Assembly: GCA_036924085.1 (NCBI GenBank) | Contig: JAVGWX010000018.1 | Location: forward strand, 21,117,964 to 21,181,963 | Direction: 5' to 3' | Origin: Ariolimax columbianus | Lineage: Eukaryota > Mollusca > Gastropoda > Stylommatophora > Arionidae | DNA length: 64,000 nucleotides | Part shown: positions 1 through 9,914 of the stretch, piece after piece | Layout of the letters: the number at the start of each line of letters is the position of its first letter | How positions within the stretch are numbered: position 1 is the first letter of the stretch | The notes under the pieces: model-generated | Seen by the model: the letters and a program-made list of their open reading frames with translations, nothing else | Told to the model about the DNA's origin: nothing | Database searches by the model: none | Position numbers and translations under genes: made by a program

Positions 1-12
1 GGCATGTCATAA

Positions 13-306
13 GATCGTGTAGCCTAGTCGACAGTAAGCTGGCTTGCTAGAAAGAGATTACATCATTCCAGGGTTCGAGTTCAGGGATGGACAGAAAAAT
101 AATCCGGCCCATGGTTCATGCATATGTACGACTGCTCCTCCAGTTGACCCAGCTGTAAACGAGTACCTGAGGTATGTGTTGGGGAAGGTAAATACAGCAA
201 GGAAGGAACTGACACCTCTCCTCATATAGGCTGCGGCTTAGTACATGAAGAGTTATCTTCATCTTCGACCGCAATTGTTGCTATACGACTGACCTTTACC
301 TTTACC
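13..306 (+). repeat. SINE-B, tRNA-derived SINE, full copy
   Basis: The left end has a tRNA-like head with an A-box-like segment (GTGTAGCCTAGTCGACAG) and a B-box-like GGGTTCGAGTT. A body with a GTCGAC/GTTGACCCAGCTGTAAA-type block follows, and the end is a CTTTAC-type tail. The same element is at 52411-52681, and a body-only copy is at 42770-42957. No function is implied for the short open frame inside it. Confidence 0.7.
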
Positions 307-1100
307 ATAATTGGTGACTAAAGAGGTTGGACATGGGACTGGCTATCCAGACCTGTATATACTTTAACACACAAGAGAATGAAAAGATCTCTGCCTGCCA
401 TGGTATAAGTGAAGTTATCAAGTAAAAGGTTCTTTATTTCTCAATTCAAGGCACCATCACTTCACTTATCCTTCTTGCATGCCACATCTTTTATATGCTC
501 TTGAAGGAGCTTTTTCTGTACTGTTTTATTTAATAAAATTAGCTTTCCAGTCCCTTGCACAAACATCTTTGGTTGCTTATTAAAACATGTAGTCTATAAC
601 AGACACTTTGAGAAACTCGACCATATCCACATAAGCTGTCTCCGCAAGCTGCTCTGGATCAGCTGGCTGGATTGAGTACCAAGCTTTGGCAGTGTCGACA
701 TCCTCAGGATGACCGCTGCTATTTTCGAAAAAATAATGGTTACTGTCTGACTGCATACGAAGAAGAGTACCAAGCTTGAAGTCGTGAATAATGCTCTTGG
801 TCATATGCAGTTGTAGAGGACCCAACGCGGAGAGAATGGACATGTTGTTTGCATGCCTGATAAACACCTACCTAAGCAGATTTTGTATGGTGGGCTCAGG
901 TCAGGTGAATGCCCTTTGGGGGACAAGAAATTATACAGACTCTCCAGAAAATTATTCTCTTTCGCTTACTCTCCTTCCCTATTTTCTTTATGTGAGGGTG
1001 CCAATAAGTAGGTCACAAACTGGTATGGGCTGTCTGAAAAATAGCAGTGGTAGTTTCTGAAAGTGTCATTAGGTGGCAGCAATATCCTTCGTTATGATTA
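307..1100. other. Unassigned stretch with one coding-looking frame
   Basis: No repeat shared with the rest of the window was recognised. It contains an unassigned minus-strand frame at 580-867 (listed separately) and otherwise AT-rich unique-looking sequence. Confidence 0.4.
580..867 (-). CDS. Unrecognised 95-codon open frame, possible exon
   Basis: I do not recognise this protein. The frame is open for about 95 codons and begins at a non-ATG codon directly after a stop. The first ATG is a few codons inside (NNMSILSALG). Composition is balanced and not repeat-like, with acidic and aromatic residues mixed (for example SGHPEDVDTAKAWYS), unlike the array-derived frames here. It could be the last exon of a minus-strand host gene or a chance frame. 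No splice site or polyadenylation signal could be assigned with confidence. Confidence 0.2.
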   Translation of the reverse strand: MFIRHANNMSILSALGPLQLHMTKSIIHDFKLGTLLRMQSDSNHYFFENSSGHPEDVDTAKAWYSIQPADPEQLAETAYVDMVEFLKVSVIDYMF

Positions 1101-1104
1101 TTTT

Positions 1105-1335
1105 AGATAGCACAGTGGTTAGGCACTTACTTCCTGGTTGATGCAGGATCTATTTCTGATCGCAAACCGGATCTTGCGGTCGACCCAGTCACAGAAATTT
1201 GGTACCGGAAAAATCTGGGAAGTTAAGGTGGTCGACGTGATGGTGACCACATTATCCACAATGTGCAGTGCGTAACAAAATAAAATGGGCCTAGCACCAT
1301 ATTTCCTATGTGCCGCATGGCGTGACAGGATCTTT
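1105..1335 (+). repeat. SINE-J, tRNA-derived SINE
   Basis: It begins with a tRNA-like A box (TAGCACAGTGGTTAGGCA). A body follows containing GCGGTCGACCCAG and GGTGGTCGACGTGATGGT, then a 3' block including ATGGGCCTA. A related 3' block is at 56380-56560. The B box is degenerate. Confidence 0.5.
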
Positions 1336-1394
1336 TTTTTTTTGCTAGATGTTTCAGGCATGCATGCAGGTACAAAATGGTGTCCCTGCTCATG

Positions 1395-1575
1395 TTGTTG
1401 TTGTTACAGATCCAGCAGCATCCGGGCTCTCGCCCATCAGCCCATTGCCATGTAATGGTATCTGCATGTGTTTATCAGCTGTTGTCTAGTGCCATACAAA
1501 GTGTTCTATGTATCTGGCCACGGAGGAAGAAGCATTTTCCTAAAATCATTGAGGTCTGAGCACTCAAAGAGATAA
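1395..1575 (-). repeat. LINE-K 3' end fragment
   Basis: On the minus strand this matches 12178-12295, 21170-21379 and, reverse-complemented, 53197-53400. Shared landmarks are an ACAACAGCTGATAAACAC-type block, GATACCATTACATGGCA, and GGGCGAGAGCCCGG. Better copies encode the C-terminal tail of a non-LTR retrotransposon protein and end in an AACC-type tail. Confidence 0.55.
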
Positions 1576-1577
1576 CT

Positions 1578-1632
1578 TAATGTCTTTATACTGGTTTAGA
1601 AGACCCTACAGAGTCTGTATACAACCAGTTTT
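1578..1632 (-). repeat. Repeat I, short LINE 3'-end-like element
   Basis: The block reads CTGGTTTAGAAGA ... GTATACAACCAG. It recurs at 4085-4140 in the same orientation and at 33885-33945 in the opposite one. In the last place it lies at the 3' end of a CR1-like LINE. The block ends form a CTGGTT/AACCAG inverted pair. Confidence 0.5.
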
Positions 1633-1663
1633 TTTGGAGGGTGGTTTAACCTATATGCAAATC

Positions 1664-1752
1664 AATCTTAATAGACTCAAACACTAGAGCTGAGTAGACC
1701 CGCAGCCAGTAAGAGCCCATCTATAGCTGCTCTTAACAAACCACCTGGGGAA
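1664..1752 (+). repeat. Repeat H fragment
   Basis: This is the internal part of H: AATAGACTCAAACACTAGAG followed by GTAGACCCGCAGCCAG and CTTAACAAACCACCT. The same order is seen at 16510-16830 and 61480-61760, and in reverse at 58205-58547. Confidence 0.6.
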
Positions 1753-2650
1753 AGGTACAAATAAATTATCCAGCATTTTAACGTAAGTTTTGTAAACTCT
1801 TGAAGAAAAAGAGTATCTTAAAAATGATTTTAACATCAGTTCTGTAAACTCTTGAATTACCACTATCTTAATGAACAGATGTCCTATTCATTATATTAAC
1901 ATCAGCATTGTAGTCCAAGGTTAGACTTTCTGTTACAACTGTTAATATTAACTAATCAATTGTCATCTCAGCATTTATTTATGTTTTTGACAAGTATAAG
2001 TACATAGAGCAAATACATGAAGCTCCAATATCAACTTATGTGCACATTTACACTGCGTTCTCATCACACCTCATCATAAGTTCACTCTGATATCTCGATG
2101 TCTCATGATGAAAATCAGGTCGCAAAAGCTCAGCACAAAAGGGGATGTACAGTTTCTTGCTAACTCTGGTCCAGTTTTCAACAATTTAATGCATCTGCTC
2201 TCGCTTTTCTAGGAAGAGATTTTCATCTTGCTCAAAGGTTGGAATAGTATCAAGATTTGCATTCTGTATTATGCTGGTCCTATTTGGCATGTTAGTTTTC
2301 CATTCTGGCACATAGAGCTTAGGTATAATTGGATAGGCTCTTGAATATTCAGGAATCCTGGGTGTATTGTAGCGAAATAGTTTCTTGCCAAAATTAACAG
2401 TGATTGGTACGCTTCGTTGCTTGTCTCTGATTCCACTATGGGTTGACTATAAGATGATGACCAACGGTTTCATATGGGTGTGTACACAGCTGGCACTCAG
2501 TTGTATATGTTCCTGCTCATAGAGTATACAATCAGGACAGCGTGCTGTTGTGCATTCTTCTTGGAGGCAAAAGGACTAACTGCGGAAGATATTCATAAAT
2601 AAATACATCCTGTGGCATTCGGTTGATCCTTTGGGATACAATTCGAGGGA
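1753..2650. other. Unassigned AT-rich stretch
   Basis: No gene or window-shared repeat was recognised. Its right part may hold an unreadable upstream portion of the mariner remnant that follows. Confidence 0.35.
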
Positions 2651-2654
2651 AACG

Positions 2655-3015
2655 TCCAATCCTGCTGACTAGAGGGAGTACTGCTCCATCATGACAAGAC
2701 CAGACCACATATGGCTCACATATCCCAGGAGAACATTGACCAACTAGGGTGACAAACTTCTTGAACATCCACCATACAGCCCTGACTTAGCCCAGAGTGA
2801 TTTCCACCTGTTTGGTGCATTAAAAACCGGCTTTGGTGGGAGATGTTTTGTGAATAACGAAGAGGATGAATGAGTAGTTAAAATGTGGCTGAGACAGCAG
2901 ACAAAAGACTTCTATACTGTAGGTTTCGGTGCACTGTTAAAGCAGAAGGATAAGTGTATCCATTTTGATGGAAATTATGTTGAAAAACAAGGGAAAATGT
3001 ACTTGCAATAATAAA
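2655..3015 (+). pseudogene. Mariner-type transposase, catalytic-domain remnant
   Basis: Two plus-strand frames together read like the C-terminal half of an IS630/Tc1/mariner (SETMAR-like) DDE transposase. HDKTRPHMAHISQENIDQLG contains the second catalytic Asp in a DxxRPH context. After a frame break comes LLEHPPYSPDLAQSDFHLFG, the hallmark PPYSPDLAPSD block with the third Asp. A stop interrupts at NNEEDE, after which homology resumes (WLRQQTKDFY, DKCIHFDGNYVEK). Such transposases cut and paste DNA at TA sites. Here the N-terminal DNA-binding domain and first catalytic Asp were not found, and frameshift and stop make it dead. Confidence 0.75.
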
Positions 3016-3339
3016 TCGTTTCAAGTTGGTTTTTCATTTAGTTTTAACAAAATTGGCTATTTGTGATCTTTGTGCTGACTTGACCTTGTACATCCTTATA
3101 TACGTACAGGGTAAGGTTGAGAAATCCACTGCCTTTAAATATTCGTTTTAAACTTGGCTAGAAATGATCTGTTATGAAATTTGGTTGCCATGGTGAACAA
3201 ATTTTTACCTACATTTTGTCTGTTTCTGATAGTGCTCAAAATGTCCGTCAACAGCTGCAAATACATGTGTGAATTCGGGTATTCTATTCTCTCACTGAAT
3301 CGTCAATTGTGCATTGGTGTAGCCTATTGTATACCTGCT

Positions 3340-3846
3340 TTATATGATATTTAGTTAGTTAGTTTTCTTTCCACTTATGCAGTTAAGCGTCATGGGGAGC
3401 TTAAGTCGTCTATCCTGTGGCAAGTGCGTTGCGTCGATCAATGTGAGCCCGTGTCGCTGCACAATCACTCTAATGTCATCTATCCACGTGCCTCGCGGGC
3501 GCCCCCTTGCCCTGTTGCCAGATCTACCAGCGTTGTAAGCCATGATTGGAAGTTGATGAGGGTGCATTCTCATGACATGATCAAACCAGCGTATTTTGTG
3601 CCTGGAAATGTATTCTGCACAAAACGTTGTACCGACCATACTTTGGATGTCGTCGTTTCGCATTCTGTTTTTCCTGGTAACACCGAGGACCTTCCTCAAA
3701 CACTTCATTCCACACTTTAGCACTGATAGCTCAGGATCTGGATAAATTGTGCTCTTTATCAGCTGTTGCTTTGTTGCCAAACTTATGATTGGGCGCCTAA
3801 GCAGTGGCATCAACTGATAAGTTACCACTGATGCTTTCTGACACAT
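3340..3846 (-). pseudogene. Non-LTR retrotransposon ORF2 C-terminal fragment
   Basis: This is a 163-codon minus-strand frame typical of the region after the reverse-transcriptase catalytic core of a LINE. It contains SLATKQQLIKSTIYP, CLRKVLGVTRKNRMRNDDI, IRWFDHVMRM and ARGRPRGTWIDDI. The 5' end is truncated, so no RT palm motif or endonuclease is present. The 3' flank carries a short TTAG repeat that could be the microsatellite tail. Related pieces are at 29385-29636 plus 30490-30720, and at 60635-60980. The apparent start Met is not a real start. Confidence 0.75.
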
Positions 3847-4084
3847 AGTATAGATTTCCCTGTCGATTTACCATCTGCTGAAAAAATACTGTCCAAAAAC
3901 TTGTACTCATGGACTAGTTGGAGAGCAATATCATTTAGGCTTATGTTGAGTGGCCCAAGTGTTCTTTATACTATTTAGCACATCCAAACTGCCAACTTTC
4001 TTTCGTTAGACATTCTCTTGCAAAGCTCCCCAAATGCTGTAATCTCTTGGGTTAAATCTTGACTATTTGGTGGCCACAAATAAC

Positions 4085-4140
4085 TTAATTAAAATCTTTA
4101 TACTGGTTTAGAAGATACTGCAGAGTCTGTATACAACCAG
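4085..4140 (-). repeat. Repeat I copy
   Basis: It is near-identical in layout to 1578-1632: CTGGTTTAGAAGATACTGC, then GTATACAACCAG. It is adjacent to the 3' tail of the LINE at 4150-4620. Confidence 0.5.
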
Positions 4141-4149
4141 TCTTTTACT

Positions 4150-4620
4150 TCAATCAATCAATCAATGTTCTTTAAGTGCCATACACGACATATAAGATGG
4201 AAAAAAGTACTCTCCGGTTTGATCTGTGTGATGCCACTCTTTTCAGTTCATGAATGTTGTTCAAGCCCATAGTGGAGCCCTCTTTGACGATTGTTCTGCG
4301 GAGAGTTTCTTTTGGTCTTTTACTTCGCTTGATCTAAAAACTATATGCATCCAATTTATTCTTGAACGAATTAATTGGCCCTGCCACCATTATTTCCGGT
4401 GGCAGTGCATTCCATCATTCACCATTCTCTGGCTACAAAAATATTTCCTAGAATCTAATCTGGACCTTTCTTTATTTAATTTGTAGCTGTGCCCTTTTGT
4501 TATTGTAGACTGCTGTACTTTGAAAAACTTGTTATAGTCTAATTTTATCCTTTCCTTTCTTATCTTATAAACCTGTATTAAATCATCTTGCATTCGATAA
4601 ATCATATCGGTTTAATGAAT
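4150..4620 (-). pseudogene. CR1-like LINE ORF2 C-terminal fragment with TTGA-type tail
   Basis: The minus-strand translation gives the usual CR1/L2-like RT C-terminus: DDLIQVYKI, STITKGHSYKL, RSRLDSRKYFCSQRMVND, then after a frame break NSFKNKLDAYSF. The expected order (GDLIEVYK, TRGHSYKL, LDVRKYFFSQRV, FKNRLD) is kept. The 3' end carries a GATT-type microsatellite at 4150-4170, typical of LINE tails. It is 5' truncated and non-functional. Confidence 0.75.
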
Positions 4621-6065
4621 TTATGTGAGTAAGCAACGCAATGCAACTATATACCTAGCATAATAATCAGTCTTGCAGAAAAATAAAGAGTTCTGACAAC
4701 TTTCATGTCAGAAATAAGATATTTCAATAATTTGTTGCTGTAGTAAATCGCCATTTATCTTGATACCATGTACAAAATGTATTCCAGTGATGAGACACCA
4801 ACAGGATCTATTACTGATTTGCTGAACTTTGGTTTTGTTTGCAGCAACCAGTTAACAGATTGTTTTGTTTTAGAGACAATCTGTGCATACATCTCAATCA
4901 TACATCTCAATCATACTTCTTATTAGTAGGCCAAGCAACTGTAGCAAATTCTTTATCCGTGAAATATATAAAACTTGCTTTATGCTCTAGGAAGCTATGC
5001 AAAAGATTATGGCACCAGAGAATCTGTTACTCTTTGTTGCATTCGGTCAACTCTGATGCGCGATGTTTATTTGATCGTTTTAACTGGTTCATTTTTGATG
5101 ATTCTGCCTGCGGATCTTTGCTAAGTGCCTATCTGGCGAGCAATTGTATGTTTGGTTCATCTTGACTTTGCACAAGCTTGCTAACACCATTGAAATTGTC
5201 ATCAGTGAGTGCAGTGCCTTTATGGCATTCAACAGTGCTGGTCTATTGCAAAAGATATACCAAATGTTTAAGGTCCATCCTTTGTTTGGAAACTTAAAGA
5301 AATGTTATCGCTTTTTTTCCTTCTTCAATGAACACTGTGCTACAATTAAGGCACAAAATTCAAAAAGGGATATTCGTCTTCTAATTGTCACAAAATTTCA
5401 TAATAATCTGAGCCAGTATTAACAAAATTATTTAAAGGTCATGCATATTTTGGCCTCGCGATGTGTATGTGTCTGTATGTATATATACATGTCATTTTAG
5501 AAAATATGACAGGCTAGGCATTATCTGTATGTTACCATAACAAATAGCTCTCAATTGTGGAGTGCAATACAAACTGCTCTCAATTGTAGAGTGCGGAAAA
5601 AAAAAGTAAGTGTAAGAGCAATGCTCATCAGCCGTCTCATCTACGATTGCTCTATCTCGATGAGTTGGTAACGGGCAAATCTAACAACATTTTGTCGACC
5701 TCGACCTTAGATTAGAGTGCTCAGGGTGCGGATCTTGTTAATATTAGTAAATACTTCATAATGTAAAGATCGCTGTCAACTGTTAAGGCTCAACCTAGAC
5801 TATAACATTTGTTTGCACAGCAGACGATCAACATCTCCATCGTCCACTCACACTGATGATACTACCTCAATAGACTCGCCAGGAAACCTGAGATATTTCC
5901 GAGTAAAACATATTTGAGTCACTAATTATTCCTTGGCATATCACAAAAACTGACAAAAGAGGTTGTGGATTGATATAGCAACCTCACTATGCAAAGACCA
6001 TTACTACTAAAGCTGCACTGTGACAATTGGATTCAAGATTCTATAAAAGCAGATGAAGACGAACC
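4621..6065. other. Unassigned AT-rich stretch
   Basis: No gene was recognised. Around 5970-6020 there is weak similarity to the reverse of dispersed repeat M (AGCAACCTCA block followed by an ACCAYTACTAC-like block). The short plus-strand frames have no recognisable domain. Confidence 0.35.
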
Positions 6066-6077
6066 AAACGTAGTGTT

Positions 6078-6330
6078 TTTTTGGAGTTATTTTGCGTTCG
6101 CCTTATGTCTCTAATCCCACAAGGCGGTGTGCGTTGCACTGTGGTTATTATTTGCGCCTGTCGGCCCTGTGCATCCGACTTCAGCATGCATTTTATGTAA
6201 GGGTCTGCTACCTCCTGCATTTTCTAAGGATGTGCTTCCCCGGGATAACGGCCAGTGCTGTGATGGGGATCGAACCCAGCACCTTCTGGTTGTGAGCCGT
6301 GTCACTTAACCACTAGCCCACGTCGTCCCC
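6078..6330 (-). repeat. SINE-A insertion with target-site duplication
   Basis: On the minus strand it reads: tRNA head with A box (GTGGGCTAGTGGTTAAGTG) and B box (GGTTCGATCCC), a body with GAAGTCGGATGCAC and GACAGGCGCAAATA, then GAACGCAAAA and a short A tail. It is flanked by an exact 12 bp direct repeat AAACGTAGTGTT at 6066-6077 and 6331-6342. That is the signature of LINE-mediated retroposition. Six copies are in the window. Confidence 0.9.
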
Positions 6331-6404
6331 AAACGTAGTGTTAGACCAATACTAATATCATTTGGGTTGAAAGTTGAATGATGATGATGAATTGTTGATA
6401 GCAA

Positions 6405-6480
6405 TTATTTTACATGATGAGATTGTTAGCCCCATGCACAACCCAATTTAGTCACCTTGTGTGACATGCTTCAGAGGTTA
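6405..6480 (+). repeat. Repeat M fragment
   Basis: The block TTTACATGATGAGATTGTTAG followed by GCACAACCCAATTTAGTC matches 52035-52097 and 18545-18605 in the same orientation, and 21838-21905 in reverse. The nature of the family is not recognised. Confidence 0.5.
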
Positions 6481-7500
6481 CAGTGGTCCTATTCACTTCA
6501 TCCGAGTATCACTCGTACCGTAATAGTAGTAAAAACATCAGTAGTAGTAGTATTAGTTAAAAGGGACACCACTCGATAAGTTACATAGTTTAGGTTAGAA
6601 ATTTACACAGTACTTTCCCCTTCAATATTGTCTCATAATTCGTTTTCGTGACGTCTCCCCTCTCATCAGCAGTGCCGGCTAGCAATCTTAATGCATTGGC
6701 TTTTCTCCCTCGATTACTTTCTGGGTTTTATTTTTTCCCCCACGAAGGACAATCACCAAAATTCGCTGAAGATCTAAAAAAAAAAAAATACAAAAAACCC
6801 CCCAAAAGACATAAAATCAAATTAAACCCATTTCTATTTCAATCTCCTAGTGCTGGCATGTGCCTGCAGATTGTTTGTAATGCAGGATTGAGTTTTCCCG
6901 CGCGGAAACTTCATTGGGAAAGACCAGTGCTCATGCATGAAGTCTCGTGTCAGGATTTCCCCTCGTGTCAATTGTGTCCTGAAGCTACTCGTCTTTACAT
7001 TCTATTTATGTTTCTCCATTTCGTTGTTGATATTTAAAAAAAAAAAAAAAAAAAATTATTGTTACTTGATTATTGTTTAGAAGCTAAAGAAAGCAAAACA
7101 ATATTCGTTTTCTTAAATATTTAACTATTTTCTATTCAAAACAATATTGATTTCCTTAAATATTTAACTCATTTCTGCTAATAAAATATTGGTTTGTCTG
7201 TCTTTCTTCCTCATATGAATTCTATGTACGAGGAATTAAGTTATACATTTATCTGTAATTTGAAAAATAATTGGTGCATTGTATCCGCAGCAGTGGTTAT
7301 GAACCTGCAGGCTATCGATTACACTTACAACACATATTCAGTCTTGCCGCACAGCGACATATACGTCCAGATACAACCAAAAACACTGGTTAATATAGCC
7401 GCACCTTTTGTAGAAAAGAAATTCAATTATCTAAAACAAAAAGCGACGATGGTTTGTGTGAAGACTTTTGGGAGGGGTAGTGGAGGCAAACCAAACAAAT
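6481..7500. other. Unassigned stretch with poly-A runs
   Basis: A-rich runs are at about 6776-6790 and 7036-7056. The short open frames here have no recognisable domain. The ATTTAACT/TTAAATATTTAAC segments at 7110-7170 are a short imperfect duplication. Confidence 0.35.
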
Positions 7501-7507
7501 GGTTCTC

Positions 7508-7575
7508 TTAGTTTCTCATCTTAGTTTCTCCTCTTAGTTTCTTCTCTTAGTTTCTCCTCTTAGTTTCTCCTCTTC
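7508..7575 (+). repeat. Short pyrimidine-rich tandem repeat (about 15 bp unit)
   Basis: About five copies of a CTTAGTTTCTCCT-type unit. Confidence 0.8.
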
Positions 7576-7599
7576 TACATTATAGGGGTGTGAAAGAAG

Positions 7600-7722
7600 T
7601 AAGGAAGGCAAACCTGGTCCCACAAATGTGCCGTGCTGAAACCTGATGTGTCGGCACGAATAACACAAATGTCGCAGCCTCGCTGAGAAGTGGGAGAAGA
7701 ATTTTCTGCTATGTGACGAGAT
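7600..7722 (-). repeat. Divergent repeat E, left arm of an inverted pair
   Basis: This segment is nearly the exact reverse complement of the right arm at 8226-8390. For example AAGGCAAACCTGGTCCCAC here matches GGGACCAGGTTTGCCTT there, and the CGCAGCCTCGCTG and GTGGGAGAAG segments pair too. It is distantly like repeat E (GCTGAAACCTGATGTGT, compare GCTGAAGTCGGATGTGT). Confidence 0.7.
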
Positions 7723-7825
7723 TGGCAATTCTTTTTGCTATCTCGGTCATGTGACGAGAAATAGCGGTCTGAAGAGGGTGATAATGAAGGACATGGCTCT
7801 GACATAGTTAGACCTTACTTCCGAG

Positions 7826-8020
7826 TAGGTCCCGGGAAATGGCTAATGAATGGGAGGGATCCCCGTAGTAGGGAGCAACACGCAGATGAAGTCAAGAATA
7901 ACACATCCACATGGATGACCCACGTTCACTTTCATCAGCACGCTCAGAATGTGATGAAAGCTAATGCAACCCACCACTTAACACCTGTTTCAGGGTACAC
8001 GAGAGAGTCAAGTTACACAT
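7826..8020 (-). repeat. Repeat C copy
   Basis: It matches repeat C read in reverse: GGGATCCCCGTAGTAGGGAG, CACGCAGATGAAGTCAAG, TTCATCAGCACGCTC, AACCCACCACTTAAC, in the same order as 23930-24290 and 35808-36125. It sits inside the 7600/8226 inverted repeat. Confidence 0.65.
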
Positions 8021-8225
8021 TGTCATCATGTACCAGCAGTAACAGGAACAGTTCTGCAAACAGAATACACGAAATATGTCATATCATTTTTTCCCATAAA
8101 GTGGTCTACGTTCCGGCAGCTATGAATGAATCTCGGTTTAGGGCGAGTCGACCCACGTCCTACAAAGACATCTTTAGAGAGTCCACAATATCCTGATGCA
8201 TACAGAATTGCCTATCTGGTCTCAT

Positions 8226-8392
8226 AGCAGACAATTTTTCTCCCACTTATTTGTTCGTCCTGAAAAGGAAGTATTGTTACGTTGTGGTGTTGTCTACAGC
8301 GAGGCTGCGACATTTGTGTTATTCGTGCGGACACATTCGGTTTCAGCACGGCACATTTTTGGGACCAGGTTTGCCTTCCCTCTTCCATCCCT
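8226..8392 (+). repeat. Divergent repeat E, right arm of an inverted pair
   Basis: It is the reverse complement of 7600-7722, with about a 50 bp extra segment (8250-8298) between the TTTCTCCCACTT and CAGCGAGGCTGCGAC blocks. It is not a gene, although a short frame passes through it. Confidence 0.7.
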
Positions 8393-8597
8393 ATCTTCTT
8401 ATACCCGCTGAATGAATGCAGCCTGTTTTGTTTCCTGTTCAGCCATTTATTGTGAGACGAGATAGCGTGTTGAACGTCCCGGGTTCACTGACTGACGCTG
8501 CAATCAGTCATCCGTGAACCGCTGACGGCTGTAATCTCGCCTCGCCTCGCCTCGTTCGCTGCGTTTTCGGCAACATGGCGACACTGCTGTCAGGAAT

Positions 8598-8692
8598 GGT
8601 TTCTTCTTCTTCTTTGTTCCATCGTTCTTGAAAACAGTTTTGCAAGTAGCAGGGTGGTGTCCTGAGAACGGAATGCCAATGGAGTCTGAGAC
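8598..8692 (+). repeat. Repeat E fragment
   Basis: A TTTTGCAAGTAGCAGG block and a GAGAACGGAATGC block match the left part of E as at 11200 and 24545. Confidence 0.5.
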
Positions 8693-9029
8693 TACTACGA
8701 AATTCCCTTTTTATGAGGTACCGGTAGTGTGGAAAGTTCAATTCCTTGCTGCGTATCCTTCTCTAACAATAAACCAGATACACATCTCCATTTGGGTGAA
8801 CTGGAGCGTAGTGGCGTAGTGGTTGAACCCGGTACATTTGCCACGAGAAGCGATATCTCTACTACTAAGCTTCTCAGAAGCTTACAAAATATGATAGGGA
8901 AATTAGACAAGTTTGAATCGGAATATTAGCAAGAGAAATGGCCATCTTATGTGTCTATACATCAGTAAAACCATGATAATATTCCCTGACAAAGCAAAAG
9001 CCAGACCTAAAGTTATCTTAGCCAAACAA
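8693..9029. other. Unassigned stretch
   Basis: There is a weak tRNA-like GGCGTAGTGGTTGAACCC at about 8812-8830. Too little was recognised to name a SINE. Confidence 0.3.
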
Positions 9030-9900
9030 GAAGCTACGTATGACAAGTTTTAAATATCTCAGCTCGATTAAACACAGCAAAGAAGATTGTCAAAAAGTAG
9101 ACCGAAGAATGGCTATAGTATTTCATGTCAGCGGTTGACTAAAATGTTAAACGTGTGGCAGAACACATACAAATTGACAAAAATAAAGATCCGCAGGACT
9201 TGCATCTTCCAAGTGCCAACGTACTGATGCAAGACAGGGTCATCTAGTTTTTTTTTTTTTTTTGCTTAGATGTTTGCCTCACTAGTTTCTACTGGCGGAG
9301 GCGCGCCATTTTCCACCCCAGACCGTAGTCAATTGGGCGATATCAGGACGCATAAACCAGTGCTTGGATGCATGTGTGCATCTGTATGTACCTATGCTAG
9401 GTTTGTGCGCCCTCAGAAGCTAGCCCAACCAAAGTGCAATGGAAGGGCTTTACCACGAGGGCGCGTGTGAAAGTTGTGCAAGGGTGTGACTGTGGGACAG
9501 AGTCAAATGAAACAGAGTGAGGTAAGAGGAGAGAGAAGGGGAAGAGTGGCCCCCGGGGTGAGCAATGGGGTCATCTAGTTAAACACTAATTAAGAAGATT
9601 GAGTTCATCGAGCTACATAGGTGCAAGTACGTGCTCAAAATGGCATGGATAGCGAGAGAACAAAACATAGAAATCCTAAAGGAGATGGATATACAACAAA
9701 ATTGAATATGAAACAATATTGGATCTACGAAACTAAAATAATGTCGCCACATCAAATGATGTAAACATCTAGAAAAAAAATCGATACTTGAAGGTGTGGT
9801 ACCCAGTTAACGAGACAGACACAGACCAGGAGAATTTTTGCATTAAAGACGTTCCTGGCATGACAATGATAGAGGCGGGAAAGCTGGCCAAAGAGGGACA
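9030..9900 (+). pseudogene. Old LINE ORF2 C-terminal remnant, split by SINE-F
   Basis: Around the SINE-F insertion the plus strand reads like a decayed LINE RT C-terminus. Before the insertion: FKYLSSIKHSKED, LTKIKIRRTCIF. After it: KIEFIELHRCKYVLKM, EILKEMDIQQN, KSILEGVVPS and DRHRPG. The order follows the family pattern (FKYLGS, KTKIRI, K-IE-F--KCLR-ILKI, EVL, ILEG-V). Several stops and shifts make it non-functional. Confidence 0.6.
9250..9567 (-). repeat. SINE-F-type insertion with 13 bp target-site duplication
   Basis: A poly-T at the left (the tail on the minus strand) is followed by GCTTAGATGTTTGCC, CTACTGGCGGAGGCGCG and GCGATATCAGGACGC. The right end has GGCCCCCGGGGTGAGCAATG. It is flanked by exact 13 bp repeats GGGTCATCTAGTT at 9237-9249 and 9568-9580. 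A shorter copy is at 30880-31035. No tRNA-like boxes were clear, so the RNA ancestor is unknown. Confidence 0.85.
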
Positions 9901-9914
9901 ATAATACATATCGT

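Noticed and set aside
6240..6330. tRNA genes (A and B boxes found at many sites)
   Set aside because: All sit at the head of dispersed elements with long non-tRNA bodies, tails and target duplications. They are SINE promoters. No cloverleaf with a closed acceptor stem was seen.
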